The position numbers were made by a program, and so were the translations under genes. From positions 1,116,001-1,180,000 of the forward strand of contig NC_008571.1 in NCBI RefSeq assembly GCF_000060345.1: DNA of 64,000 nt, read 5' to 3'. The notes under the pieces were generated by a model that was not told the DNA's origin, did not search any database, and was given only the letters and a program-made list of their open reading frames with translations. This DNA comes from Christiangramia forsetii KT0803. Its GTDB lineage: Bacteria; Bacteroidota; Bacteroidia; Flavobacteriales; Flavobacteriaceae. Of the stretch, positions 24,529 through 33,597 are shown in pieces (positions within the stretch are counted from its first letter, which is position 1; each line of letters opens with the position of its first letter).

Positions 24529-25242
24529 TTAGTTCATAGGCACTTCAATAAGTAGTACCTTTGATGGGATTTTAAACTCCAGAGATATTTTGGAAGTATT
24601 CCAAATCCCTGCAGCGTCTCGTTTTTTAAGTGTAGTTCCTTCAACATCTGCATTTCCTTCAATCAAAAAAACATAGACTCCATTATTCTCGCTCTTCAGG
24701 GTATGATCAATTTTCTTGCCAGCCTGAAAATCACCAAGATACAAATAGGCTTGTTGATTTATATATAACGAATTTTCCGACTGATCAGCTTTGGGCGCCA
24801 CTACATTGATCAACTCATTAGATTGCATCAGCGCACTAAAATCTTTTTGATCATATCTGGGTTCAAGACCGTTTTTCTCAGGTAATATCCATATTTGGAG
24901 CATATTCAATTCTTCCTTTGAAGAGTTGAATTCACTATGTTCAACCCCTGTTCCGGCGCTCATTACCTGAACTTCCCCCGCTTCAATAATTGCAGTATGG
25001 TCCATGGAATCTTTATGTTTTATCTCACCTTTTAGAGGAATAGATATTATCTCCATATTCTCGTGCGGATGCGTGCCAAAGCCCATACCGGCTTTCACAT
25101 AGTCATCATTCAATACCCTCAAAAGTCCAAATTGGACTTTATCCGGATTGAAAAAATTTGCAAAACTGAAAGAATAATTGGCGTTAAGCCATCCGTAATT
25201 TGCCGTACCCCTCGAATTTGCGGGATGTATTACTTTCTCCAT
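24529..25242 (-). CDS. Pirin family protein
   Basis: A 237-residue bicupin starting MEKVIHPANSRGTANYGWLNANYSFSF at ATG 25242. An upstream in-frame TTG at 25272 adds ten residues that are unlike the family. The metal-binding motif FGTHPHENMEIISIPLKGEIKH and the downstream EHSEFN carry the expected His and Glu ligands. Pirins are iron cupins, some with quercetinase activity; the cellular role is unknown here. Upstream and divergent is an alpha/beta hydrolase gene. Confidence 0.9.
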   Translation of the reverse strand: MEKVIHPANSRGTANYGWLNANYSFSFANFFNPDKVQFGLLRVLNDDYVKAGMGFGTHPHENMEIISIPLKGEIKHKDSMDHTAIIEAGEVQVMSAGTGVEHSEFNSSKEELNMLQIWILPEKNGLEPRYDQKDFSALMQSNELINVVAPKADQSENSLYINQQAYLYLGDFQAGKKIDHTLKSENNGVYVFLIEGNADVEGTTLKKRDAAGIWNTSKISLEFKIPSKVLLIEVPMN

Positions 25243-25343
25243 TTTTTGTGGGTTCGTAAATTTGAAAGTCAAGTATTATGCAGTAATTTTGATTGTTAAA
25301 TTTACAACTTAAAGCTAGGATTCTTTGTTATACCCTTGTTAAA

Positions 25344-26051
25344 ATGAAGCAGGAAGAAAGTCTTACTCACGTATATTTGATGCCCGGAATGGCGGCAGAT
25401 TCAGCTATTTTTGAGAATGTTCTTCTTTCTGAAAAAAAATTTGAAGTTCATTTGTTGGAATGGGAGATCCCGGAACCAGATGAAAGCTTGAAGAACTACG
25501 CAAAAAGAATGGTAAAGCATGTTCGTCATGAAGAAATTGCTTTGATTGGGGTTTCTTTTGGCGGGGTAATTGTGCAGGAAATGGCTAAGTTTCTTGATCT
25601 AAAAAGGTTAATTATCATTTCCAGTGTAAAATGCACGGAAGAATTACCTCCAAGAATGAAATTTGCTTCAAAGACAGGATTGTTTAAAATGATCCCAACG
25701 GGGCTTGCTACATATGTAGATCATTTTGAAAAGTTTGCCTTTGGTGACTTTTTGAAGAAAAGAGCAAAGTTGTATAAACAGTATATTTCTATTACAGATA
25801 AAGTTTATCTGGATTGGGCTATAAAGAATATGGTGAATTGGAAATGTGATAAACCTGACGAAAAGGTGATACATGTTCACGGAGATAAGGATGAAGTTTT
25901 CCCTATTAAAAATATTCAAAATGCTATTGTTGTTGAAGGAGGAACCCATATAATGATCATTAATAGGTTTCGTTGGTTTAATGAGAATTTACCTGAATTA
26001 ATCACTTCTGGAAAGATGGAGAATAAAACGAAAAACGAAAAAGTTAATTAA
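25344..26051 (+). CDS. Alpha/beta hydrolase
   Basis: A 235-residue serine hydrolase of unknown substrate. The nucleophile elbow is GVSFGG near residue 75 and the C-terminal His is in EGGTHIMIINR, with Asp in VHGDKDEVFP. The start MKQEESLTHVYLMPGMAADS at ATG 25344 is chosen over a TTG 51 nt upstream, as it begins close to the first strand. The lytic transglycosylase gene starts 6 nt after its stop, so the two are probably co-transcribed. Confidence 0.85.
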   Translation: MKQEESLTHVYLMPGMAADSAIFENVLLSEKKFEVHLLEWEIPEPDESLKNYAKRMVKHVRHEEIALIGVSFGGVIVQEMAKFLDLKRLIIISSVKCTEELPPRMKFASKTGLFKMIPTGLATYVDHFEKFAFGDFLKKRAKLYKQYISITDKVYLDWAIKNMVNWKCDKPDEKVIHVHGDKDEVFPIKNIQNAIVVEGGTHIMIINRFRWFNENLPELITSGKMENKTKNEKVN

Positions 26052-26057
26052 AGAGCT

Positions 26058-27017
26058 ATGAAGATATTAAAGAATGCATTGTTGATTGTAGGATTATTTA
26101 CTGTTTGTGCAGTAAGTATAAATGCTGTACAGCAAGAGCAACCCGATCCTGCAGAAAATAATAATAAAATAGAGAATAGAAATTTAAACAAAAGTGTTGC
26201 AGATTCTTATAGTATTGAAGCACTGCCAATGCCAGAAAACCTGGAATTTGCTGGTGAAGAAGTTCCCTTGAATGATCCTGATGTTTATGAAAGGATGGAT
26301 AGGGAGTTATTGGTAAACACGTATTGGCAGTCTAACGCATTATTGCTTATGAAGCGGGCTAATAAGTATTTCCCGGTTATTGAGCCTATCCTGAAAGAAG
26401 AAGGGATTCCTGATGACTTTAAATATTTGGCGGTAATAGAAAGCGGACTGACTCAGGCTGTGTCTCCTGCCAAAGCAGTTGGTTTCTGGCAGATTTTAGA
26501 AAGTACAGGTAAGGAATATGGTCTGGAAATTAATGATAATGTAGATGAACGCTATCATATTGAAAAGTCAACCCGTGTAGCAGCAGATTATTTAAAGAAA
26601 GCGCACGCACGTTTTGGATCATGGACTTTAGCCGCAGCTTCTTATAATGCAGGTCAATATGGTGTAGATAAGCAATTGGATAGACAAAAGGTAGCAGATT
26701 ATTATGATCTTTTGCTTGGAGAAGAGACAGGTAGATACGTTTTTAGAATTTTGGCTTTGAAAGAAATCATGAAAGAGCCTGAAAAATATGGTTTCAGTTT
26801 TACAGAGAAAGATCTTTATAAGCACATCCCGGTGAAAAAAGTTGCAGTAGACACCGTAGTAAAAGATTTCCCTGATTTTGCTGAAAAATTTGGGATCAAC
26901 TATAAAATTTTGAAAGTGCATAATCCCTGGTTAAGGGACGATCACCTTAAAAATGCTTCAAGAAAGCAATATTATATTGATATACCGGAAGAAGGACATT
27001 ATCCGGAAGTGAAGTAA
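26058..27017 (+). CDS. Lytic transglycosylase
   Basis: A periplasmic peptidoglycan-cleaving enzyme, 319 residues, with an N-terminal hydrophobic signal segment (residues 4-24). The SLT domain has the catalytic glutamate in LAVIESGLTQAVSPAKAVGFWQ (Glu128) and the downstream AAASYNAGQYGVDKQ motif, as in MltD/MltC-type enzymes. It ends soon after the SLT domain with a LysM-like tail (YKILKVHNPWL). Its gene follows the alpha/beta hydrolase by 6 nt and converges with the redoxin-like gene, 1 nt away. Confidence 0.9.
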   Translation: MKILKNALLIVGLFTVCAVSINAVQQEQPDPAENNNKIENRNLNKSVADSYSIEALPMPENLEFAGEEVPLNDPDVYERMDRELLVNTYWQSNALLLMKRANKYFPVIEPILKEEGIPDDFKYLAVIESGLTQAVSPAKAVGFWQILESTGKEYGLEINDNVDERYHIEKSTRVAADYLKKAHARFGSWTLAAASYNAGQYGVDKQLDRQKVADYYDLLLGEETGRYVFRILALKEIMKEPEKYGFSFTEKDLYKHIPVKKVAVDTVVKDFPDFAEKFGINYKILKVHNPWLRDDHLKNASRKQYYIDIPEEGHYPEVK

Positions 27018-27018
27018 T

Positions 27019-27723
27019 TTATTCTACTTGAAAATTTTCAGCATAAACCTCGTCATATTCTTTGATGAGGTTTTTTGATATAGAAGCTTCAAGAGCAATA
27101 TAATTTTCTCGGTATGCTTTTTCATCCTCAGTTTGGAAAGCTGGAAACACACTTCTTCTAATATCCATAATCTGCTTATTCTCGTTCAGAAGGAAACAGG
27201 TAGGCAAACCTAAAGAGTGTTTTAGTTGCTTTACAACATAGGCTCCCTGATTTTTAGATTCATCTACATAAACGACAGAAATATCTGAAGAGAATTTTTT
27301 ACTAAGTTCTTTAACTTTATCTTTTTTATCCCAGAAAAGAATGACAAAATCAATTTTGCCCTTATATTCTGAAGCTAACTTATTAATAGCAGGAATTTCT
27401 CCTTTACTCGGTATACACCAGGAGGCGTAGGTGATTAAAAAAACAGGTTTCGTATAATCATAAAGGTTTACCTCTTTATTTTTAAGACTTCGAAATTTAA
27501 AATCATCCATATAAGAGCCCTCCAGATGATCACCTATAAAGTTCTCAAAAAGTTCTTTTCCTTTTTCGTAGTCATTAAATCTGTATGCTAGGTCTGCCTT
27601 TCGGTTATAATCTGAAAGATGCATGTAGAGTTTTTCAGAGAAAAAGCTTTTTTCCTGCATTCCTTTTTGCTGGGAAAATACGAGGGGTCCGATAAATAGA
27701 AAAACCAGTAATAGTTTTTTCAT
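27019..27723 (-). CDS. TlpA-like redoxin with CxxS active site
   Basis: A 234-residue exported thioredoxin-fold protein. The start is ATG 27723 (MKKLLLVFLFIGPLVFSQ, a signal peptide); the frame opens eight codons further up at MANKPKIC, less likely. The thioredoxin-like strand and active-site loop is LITYASWCIPSKGEIPAIN: the usual CxxC is Cys103-Ile-Pro-Ser106. With one cysteine it cannot form the normal intramolecular disulfide, so it may be a monothiol isomerase or binding protein. It converges with the lytic transglycosylase gene. Confidence 0.82.
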   Translation of the reverse strand: MKKLLLVFLFIGPLVFSQQKGMQEKSFFSEKLYMHLSDYNRKADLAYRFNDYEKGKELFENFIGDHLEGSYMDDFKFRSLKNKEVNLYDYTKPVFLITYASWCIPSKGEIPAINKLASEYKGKIDFVILFWDKKDKVKELSKKFSSDISVVYVDESKNQGAYVVKQLKHSLGLPTCFLLNENKQIMDIRRSVFPAFQTEDEKAYRENYIALEASISKNLIKEYDEVYAENFQVE

Positions 27724-27847
27724 GCAAATTTTGGGCTTGTTTGCCACAAAAGTATACCAGGAGAGGCTTACGGAGAAAAATTATCGTTAAAGTACCCGAA
27801 AATTAGTTAAAAGAAATATTGTTCTTAAAGTGTTAATGACTCAAAGA

Positions 27848-28363
27848 CTATATTTTCTTCATTTGCTCTTTCATCATACGAATTTGGTCATTCATCATTC
27901 CATGCTTATCAAGTTTCTTAGCCTCATTAAGCAGAGTAGTAGCCTCCCGTTTTCTTCTTTTGGTCATAGCGATCCCGGCAAGGTTTAATTTTGCCATCGC
28001 CAGATCATGATCCATAGAAAGACCTAATTTAAGGGCACGCTTAAAGAATTTTTCAGCTTTTGTAATATTGGTTTGAGAAACCATGAGTCCATGAAGATAC
28101 CAGTAATAGCCTTGTTGTTTCTGAATTAGTGCTTCTTCAGGATTTTTAATTTTGTCTAACCATTTTTTTGCTCCGGGAAAATCCTGTTTTCTAAGTCTTA
28201 GAAAAGCCAGAAGGATCATTTCATTTTTAAAATAGAGAAATATAAAAATTCCGGAAAGTAGAATAAGAGATATTCCATTTCCAATATTACCTTCTATAAA
28301 CTGCCAGATTGCTGCAGCAATGATTAAACCGGCTAAAACTAATTTGATATTTTTATTGAACAT
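27848..28363 (-). CDS. Membrane-anchored TPR-like protein
   Basis: A 171-residue protein with two N-terminal hydrophobic segments (about 6-20 and 28-45) followed by helical pairs resembling tetratricopeptide repeats: DFPGAKKWLDKIKNPEEALIQ, KAEKFFKRALKLGLSMDHDLA and REATTLLNEAKKLDK. It probably sits in the inner membrane with a cytoplasmic helical platform. No specific function is recognised. It diverges from rpmH. Confidence 0.7.
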   Translation of the reverse strand: MFNKNIKLVLAGLIIAAAIWQFIEGNIGNGISLILLSGIFIFLYFKNEMILLAFLRLRKQDFPGAKKWLDKIKNPEEALIQKQQGYYWYLHGLMVSQTNITKAEKFFKRALKLGLSMDHDLAMAKLNLAGIAMTKRRKREATTLLNEAKKLDKHGMMNDQIRMMKEQMKKI

Positions 28364-28429
28364 TTTTTATCTTCATTTTTCCAGGCGGCAAAGGTAATAA
28401 AAACAATTAGAAATTATTTTAATTTAGTG

Positions 28430-28460
28430 TTTGCAGTACTTAAAAAGCTTTGTATATTTG
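28430..28460 (+). promoter_or_regulatory. rpmH promoter
   Basis: TTTG (28430-28433), exactly 19 nt, then TATATTTG (28453-28460) match the Bacteroidota consensus fully. The leader to the ATG at 28516 is about 50 nt. Confidence 0.8.
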
Positions 28461-28515
28461 CACGCAGTTTTAAAGACAGACAAAACGAATTTACAGAAGA
28501 TAAAAGATATTCACA

Positions 28516-28674
28516 ATGAAAAGAACGTTTCAACCATCTAAGAGGAAAAGAAAAAATAAGCACGGCTTTAGGGAGCGTATGGCAAGTGCAAACGGAAGAA
28601 AAGTCCTTGCTCGAAGAAGAGCAAAGGGCAGAAAGAAATTATCTGTATCTTCTGAAAACAGACATAAACATTAA
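28516..28674 (+). CDS. rpmH: 50S ribosomal protein L34
   Basis: A 52-residue basic ribosomal protein, [20 protein letters not shown] at the N-terminus, then [20 protein letters not shown], ending with the [11 protein letters not shown] tail. It is too short to be caught by typical ORF length cut-offs. In many bacteria rpmH precedes rnpA near the origin; here it is monocistronic with its own promoter and terminator, and carB follows. Confidence 0.97.
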
Positions 28675-28700
28675 TGATTTTCATTAATTAAAATATTAAA

Positions 28701-28730
28701 GGTGTTACTTTTTGAGTAACGCCTTTTTTT
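28701..28730 (+). terminator. Terminator of rpmH
   Basis: A 9-bp stem GGTGTTACT/AGTAACGCC with one G-U pair and a 5-nt loop, then seven Ts, 26 nt after the stop codon. Confidence 0.92.
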
Positions 28731-28791
28731 ATACCCAAACGCTTCTTAATTTTACTGCGAACACAATTTTAAGCGAATACAACACATCATC

Positions 28792-31644
28792 ATGCCTAAA
28801 AACAAAGACATCAAGTGCGTTTTAATTATAGGTTCAGGTCCAATTATTATTGGGCAGGCCTGTGAATTCGATTATTCCGGAACTCAGTCTCTTCGTTCAC
28901 TGAGGGAAGACGGGATAAAAACGATCCTTATTAATTCTAATCCAGCAACTATCATGACAGACCCTTCGATGGCTGATCATGTGTATTTGAAACCCTTAAC
29001 TACTAAATCTATTGTAGGAATTTTAAAGGAGCATCCAGAAATTGATGCTGTTTTGCCTACAATGGGAGGTCAAACTGCCTTAAATCTGTGTATTGAAGCA
29101 GATGAAAAAGGTATCTGGAATGATTTCAATGTAAAACTTATTGGAGTAGATATTGACGCGATCAATATTTGTGAAGACAGGGAGAAATTTAAGCAATTGA
29201 TGGGCCGCATCAATGTGCCTGTTGCTCCGGCTAAAACAGTAACTTCTTACCTTCAAGGGAAAGAGGTGGCTCAGGAATTTGGTTTTCCTCTGGTGATTCG
29301 CGCATCTTTTACCTTAGGGGGCGGCGGTGCCGGTTTTGTTCACCGTGCCGAAGATTTTGATGAAATGCTAACTCGTGGTCTGGAGGCTTCTCCAATTCAC
29401 GAAGTACTTATAGATAAAGCCTTATTGGGCTGGAAAGAGTATGAATTGGAATTATTACGTGATCGTAACGATAACGTGGTGATTATTTGTGCTATCGAAA
29501 ATATGGATCCTATGGGAATCCATACCGGTGACTCTATTACCGTGGCTCCAGCCATGACACTTAGTGATAAGACCTACCAAAGAATGCGTGATCTTGCTAT
29601 CAAGATGATGCGTAGTATTGGAGATTTTGCCGGTGGATGTAATGTTCAGTTTGCGGTAAGTCCAGATGAAAAGGAAGATATCGTGGCTATTGAGATCAAT
29701 CCAAGAGTATCCAGGTCTTCTGCATTAGCGTCAAAAGCGACTGGATATCCTATCGCTAAAATTGCGACAAAATTAGCACTTGGTTATAACCTGGATGAAC
29801 TGGATAATCAAATTACGCAATCTACTTCAGCTTTATTTGAGCCATCACTGGATTATGTGATCGTGAAAATACCTCGATGGAATTTTGACAAATTTGAAGG
29901 ATCAGACCGGACTCTTGGTCTTCAGATGAAATCTGTAGGGGAAGTAATGGGAATTGGTAGATCTTTTCAGGAGGCGCTTCATAAAGCAACGCAGTCTTTA
30001 GAGATTAAACGAAATGGACTTGGAGCTGACGGGAAAGGATATAAAGATTATGATCAAATCATCGATAAATTAACCAATCCGAGCTGGGATAGGGTATTTG
30101 TGATCTATGATGCGATCCAGATGGGAATTCCTTTGAGTAGAATTCATGAGATCACTAAAATAGATATGTGGTTTTTAAAGCAATATGAAGAGCTACTCGC
30201 ATTGGATACTGAGATTTCTAAATTTGAAATCGATACACTTCCAAAAGATCTTCTTTTAGAAGCTAAGCAAAAAGGCTTTGCAGACAGGCAAATTGCACAT
30301 ATGCTGGATTGTTTTGAAAGTGATGTATATAATAAGCGAGACGAGCTTGGTGTAAATCGGGTTTATAAACTAGTTGATACCTGTGCTGCCGAATTTAAAG
30401 CAGAAACCCCTTATTATTATTCCACTTTTGAAGAAGGAATACTTTCAAAGGACGGAGAATTCTATACTTCAAATGAAAGTAAAGTTTCCGATCGAAAAAA
30501 GATTATTGTTCTTGGCTCCGGGCCAAATAGAATAGGTCAGGGGATAGAATTTGATTATAGTTGTGTTCATGGAGTTCTTGCAGCTTCAGAATGTGATTAT
30601 GAAACAATCATGATTAACTGTAACCCTGAAACGGTTTCTACAGATTTTGATATTGCAGATAAGCTGTATTTTGAACCGGTATTCTGGGAGCATATATATG
30701 ATATAATTAGACACGAAAAGCCTGAAGGTGTAATTGTGCAACTTGGTGGTCAAACCGCTCTTAAATTAGCCGAAAAGCTTGATAGATATGGTATCAAGAT
30801 CATGGGAACCAGTTATGAATCACTGGATCTTGCTGAAGACCGTGGTAGTTTTTCAAAATTACTTCAGGAGAATGATATTCCTTATCCAGATTTTGGTGTA
30901 GCAGAGAATGCAGACGAAGCACTTGCACTAGCTGATGAGCTTGATTTTCCTATTCTTGTAAGACCATCTTATGTTCTTGGCGGACAAGGGATGAAGATTG
31001 TGATAAATAAGGATGAACTTGAGGAGCATGTAGTAGATCTTTTAAGGAAGATCCCTAATAATAAATTGCTGCTGGACCATTATCTTGATGGAGCGATAGA
31101 AGCCGAAGCAGATGCTATCTGTGACGGAGAAGATGTTTATATTATTGGAATTATGGAGCATATTGAACCCTGCGGAATACATTCAGGGGATTCACATGCA
31201 TTGCTTCCACCATTTAATCTTGGAGATCTCGTGATGGAGCAGATTAGGGATCACACTAAAAAAATTGCCTTAGCATTAAATACAGTTGGATTAATCAACA
31301 TTCAGTTTGCGATCAAAGATGATAAAGTATTTATCATTGAAGCAAATCCGAGAGCTTCCAGAACAGTGCCATTCATTGCAAAGGCTTATAAAGAGCCTTA
31401 TGTGAATTACGCAACTAAGGTGATGCTTGGAGAGAAAAAGGTAAAAGATTTCAAATTCAATCCTAAGTTGGATGGTTATGCGATCAAAAAGCCCGTCTTC
31501 TCATTTGATAAATTTTATAATGTTAATAAACAACTTGGGCCTGAAATGAAGAGTACCGGCGAAAGTATTCTATTTATCGATAGTTTAAAAGATGATGATT
31601 TCTATGATCTATATTCCAGACGAAAAATGTATTTGAGTAAGTAG
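28792..31644 (+). CDS. carB: Carbamoyl-phosphate synthase large subunit, short form
   Basis: This subunit makes carbamoyl phosphate from ammonia, bicarbonate and two ATP for pyrimidine and arginine synthesis. Both ATP-grasp halves are intact: GSGPIIIGQACEFDYSGTQ opens the first, VLGSGPNRIGQGIEFDYS the second, with LGGGGAGFV and VLGGQGMKIV loops. The protein is 950 residues, about 120 short of the E. coli enzyme. It stops at LGPEMKSTGE plus some 25 residues, just where the C-terminal MGS-like allosteric domain (IMP, UMP and ornithine sites) would start. carA is not adjacent. Start is ATG 28792. Confidence 0.95.
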   Translation: MPKNKDIKCVLIIGSGPIIIGQACEFDYSGTQSLRSLREDGIKTILINSNPATIMTDPSMADHVYLKPLTTKSIVGILKEHPEIDAVLPTMGGQTALNLCIEADEKGIWNDFNVKLIGVDIDAINICEDREKFKQLMGRINVPVAPAKTVTSYLQGKEVAQEFGFPLVIRASFTLGGGGAGFVHRAEDFDEMLTRGLEASPIHEVLIDKALLGWKEYELELLRDRNDNVVIICAIENMDPMGIHTGDSITVAPAMTLSDKTYQRMRDLAIKMMRSIGDFAGGCNVQFAVSPDEKEDIVAIEINPRVSRSSALASKATGYPIAKIATKLALGYNLDELDNQITQSTSALFEPSLDYVIVKIPRWNFDKFEGSDRTLGLQMKSVGEVMGIGRSFQEALHKATQSLEIKRNGLGADGKGYKDYDQIIDKLTNPSWDRVFVIYDAIQMGIPLSRIHEITKIDMWFLKQYEELLALDTEISKFEIDTLPKDLLLEAKQKGFADRQIAHMLDCFESDVYNKRDELGVNRVYKLVDTCAAEFKAETPYYYSTFEEGILSKDGEFYTSNESKVSDRKKIIVLGSGPNRIGQGIEFDYSCVHGVLAASECDYETIMINCNPETVSTDFDIADKLYFEPVFWEHIYDIIRHEKPEGVIVQLGGQTALKLAEKLDRYGIKIMGTSYESLDLAEDRGSFSKLLQENDIPYPDFGVAENADEALALADELDFPILVRPSYVLGGQGMKIVINKDELEEHVVDLLRKIPNNKLLLDHYLDGAIEAEADAICDGEDVYIIGIMEHIEPCGIHSGDSHALLPPFNLGDLVMEQIRDHTKKIALALNTVGLINIQFAIKDDKVFIIEANPRASRTVPFIAKAYKEPYVNYATKVMLGEKKVKDFKFNPKLDGYAIKKPVFSFDKFYNVNKQLGPEMKSTGESILFIDSLKDDDFYDLYSRRKMYLSK

Positions 31645-31662
31645 AATAACTGAATATTTTAT

Positions 31663-31732
31663 AAAAGTCATTTCGGCTGAAAGGAGAAATCTGTAAATTA
31701 CCTGGTTCTCAATTCAATTGAAATGGCTTTTT
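31663..31732 (+). terminator. Long hairpin after carB, repeat-like
   Basis: Arms 31663-31674 and 31720-31731 pair over 12 bp (AAAAGTCATTTC with GAAATGGCTTTT, one G-U) followed by a T-rich stretch, so it can act as carB terminator. The loop is 45 nt and opens CATTTCGGCTGAAAGGAG, resembling a dispersed Bacteroidota repeat, so the terminator may derive from a mobile repeat. Confidence 0.55.
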
Positions 31733-31748
31733 ACTTTTAATAATTAAT

Positions 31749-32147
31749 ATGAAAGAACTTGTTTTAATATTTGGTGGAATATTCGGTACGCTTTCCGTAA
31801 TTCTTGGAGCATTTGGTGCACACGCCTTAAAAAAGAAGTTTACAGAAGATCAATTGAAAAGCTTTGAAACCGGGGTGAAATATCAAATGTATCATGCCCT
31901 GGTTTTGATTATTACGGGGATCACTTTTCCTTTTCTTTCCGGACTTCAAAATGTGATGGCCTGGTGCTTTATTATTGGAATATTTCTTTTTTCTTTTAGT
32001 ATCTATGGGCTCACCTGGAGCTCGGCTAACGGAAAAAAGATAAAAATTCTGGGGCCAATTACTCCGATTGGAGGATTACTGCTAGTTGTTGGCTGGATCC
32101 TGTTCACCATAAATCTTGCTGAAATTGCCCTGTATCTCCAACCTTAG
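31749..32147 (+). CDS. DUF423 membrane protein
   Basis: A 132-residue integral membrane protein with four hydrophobic segments. The family pattern is clear: GGIFGTLSVILGAFGAHALKK at the N-terminus, FETGVKYQMYHALVLI in the middle and PITPIGGLLLVVGWI near the end. DUF423 proteins are widespread and of unknown function. Stop overlaps the convergent lipoprotein gene by 4 nt. Confidence 0.9.
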   Translation: MKELVLIFGGIFGTLSVILGAFGAHALKKKFTEDQLKSFETGVKYQMYHALVLIITGITFPFLSGLQNVMAWCFIIGIFLFSFSIYGLTWSSANGKKIKILGPITPIGGLLLVVGWILFTINLAEIALYLQP

Positions 32148-32617
32148 TAGCAATCTAAAGGTTTTAAAAGTATATTCTCGTTAAGAACCAATGTACTGTG
32201 TTCCTGAAATTTAACTTTATTCAAAGTATCCTTTACCGGGCCGTAGCCTTCAATAAATCCAGAATCAGTTTTAAAAAAAAATATTTCTCTTGTTGAAATA
32301 GAGCCTTCAGAGCTGAATTCATAATCGGCGAATAGACTATCACCTTTCCATCTCCCTTTAAAACTCCCCTGATTTCGGTCTTTTTCAAATAAATTATATG
32401 TCAGGTTTCCTTCAACTAAAGAATCAGCGAGATTGGTTACTTTCAAGTAAATTGTATCATTATTTTTTGAATAACCGTAGCATCTGGTACTTTTAGAAAT
32501 TTTTTCAGTTTCAATGGTCTCAGCTGTTTTAGCCGTATCTACTTTTTGTTTATTTCCATTATTACATGAAATAGTTAGTATGCTGATTAAAACAAGCCCT
32601 TGAAATTTGATTTTCAT
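32144..32617 (-). CDS. Hypothetical lipoprotein
   Basis: A 157-residue lipoprotein: MKIKFQGLVLISILTISC gives a signal peptide with lipid cysteine at residue 18, followed by NNGNKQK, not an acidic export signal, so probably periplasmic. The mature part is beta-rich (NDTIYLKVTNLADSLVEGNLTYN, GSFKGRWKGDSLFADYEFSSEG), resembling small flavobacterial lipoproteins of unknown role. It is the last gene of the minus-strand run that begins with rmuC. Confidence 0.7.
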   Translation of the reverse strand: MKIKFQGLVLISILTISCNNGNKQKVDTAKTAETIETEKISKSTRCYGYSKNNDTIYLKVTNLADSLVEGNLTYNLFEKDRNQGSFKGRWKGDSLFADYEFSSEGSISTREIFFFKTDSGFIEGYGPVKDTLNKVKFQEHSTLVLNENILLKPLDCY

Positions 32618-32646
32618 AATTTTGAATCTAAAATTAGAGTAAAATA

Positions 32647-33597
32647 CTACTTTATTTCTCTTTTACGGTATTTTTCAGCAAACCAGGCAACAAGAATGAG
32701 TTGAGTAGAGTGGTAAAGCATTATGGGTAATAATAAAAGTCCTGAATTGGCAGAACTTCCGAAGATCACACGTACCATTACTGAACCATGAACCAGTGAT
32801 TTTTTTGTTCCGCAGAACTGGGCAGCGATTTTATCTTCAGTATTAAAACCTAAAAGTTTAGAAAAATAAGCCAGTCCGAAGAAAACAGTGAAGAAAAGTA
32901 TCATTACAATCCCCGCCATTTTTAATAATTCATCGGTTGCTATGGATTTGATAAGGTTCGAACTAAATGAGTTGCTAAAACTGGAATAAATGATGAGAAC
33001 GATGGTAGTCTTATCAAAAAGACTTAGTTGACTCCCGTATTTTCTCGCAAGATGACCAAAATATCTTTGCAGAAAAAGACCTATGGCCAATGGAACAATT
33101 ATCTGTAAACATAATTTTTGAAGCACTATTAAAAAATCAAAATCTGTCGTTTTTTCGAGAATAAAACCTATCCATAAAGGGGTGGCAAAAATCCCTATAA
33201 GTCCCGAGAGGCTTGCATTGAAGATCGCAGTTGGCAAATTTCCTTTAGCCAGAGCTACCATAACTACAGACGAGGATACGGTAGAGGGTAGCGTTCCCAG
33301 AAAAAATAAAGCAATCCAAAGGTCAGATTTTAAGCCTTCTTCAAAAAGCGGCAGGCAGAGCAGACATAAAAGAGGGAATATTATAAAAGTAGTTAGGTGA
33401 ATAACTATATGCACCTTGTAGTTGAGCAAACCGGCTTTAAATTCGACAGGTGATAGTTTAAGTCCGTAAAAAAAGAATATAAGCCCGATACCAATATCAG
33501 TAATTGTTTTCAAAGGAAGTAATTCTATTCCCTGAGGAAACAGATAGGCAATTCCTATGGCAATAAAAATGGCAAATATAAATCCGAAGGACTTCAA
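32647..33597 (-). CDS. Bile acid:sodium symporter-like transporter
   Basis: A 316-residue inner-membrane protein with nine or ten transmembrane segments of the SBF-like family. Visible are FFFYGLKLSPVEFKAGL, LGTLPSTVSSSVVMVALAKGN (the conserved unwound-helix region) and AAQFCGTKKSLVHGSVM. The start is TTG at 33597, which overlaps the thioesterase stop as TTGA; the sequence from there gives the complete first membrane helix. Substrate is unknown; many relatives transport organic anions. Confidence 0.85.
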   Translation of the reverse strand: MKSFGFIFAIFIAIGIAYLFPQGIELLPLKTITDIGIGLIFFFYGLKLSPVEFKAGLLNYKVHIVIHLTTFIIFPLLCLLCLPLFEEGLKSDLWIALFFLGTLPSTVSSSVVMVALAKGNLPTAIFNASLSGLIGIFATPLWIGFILEKTTDFDFLIVLQKLCLQIIVPLAIGLFLQRYFGHLARKYGSQLSLFDKTTIVLIIYSSFSNSFSSNLIKSIATDELLKMAGIVMILFFTVFFGLAYFSKLLGFNTEDKIAAQFCGTKKSLVHGSVMVRVIFGSSANSGLLLLPIMLYHSTQLILVAWFAEKYRKREIK

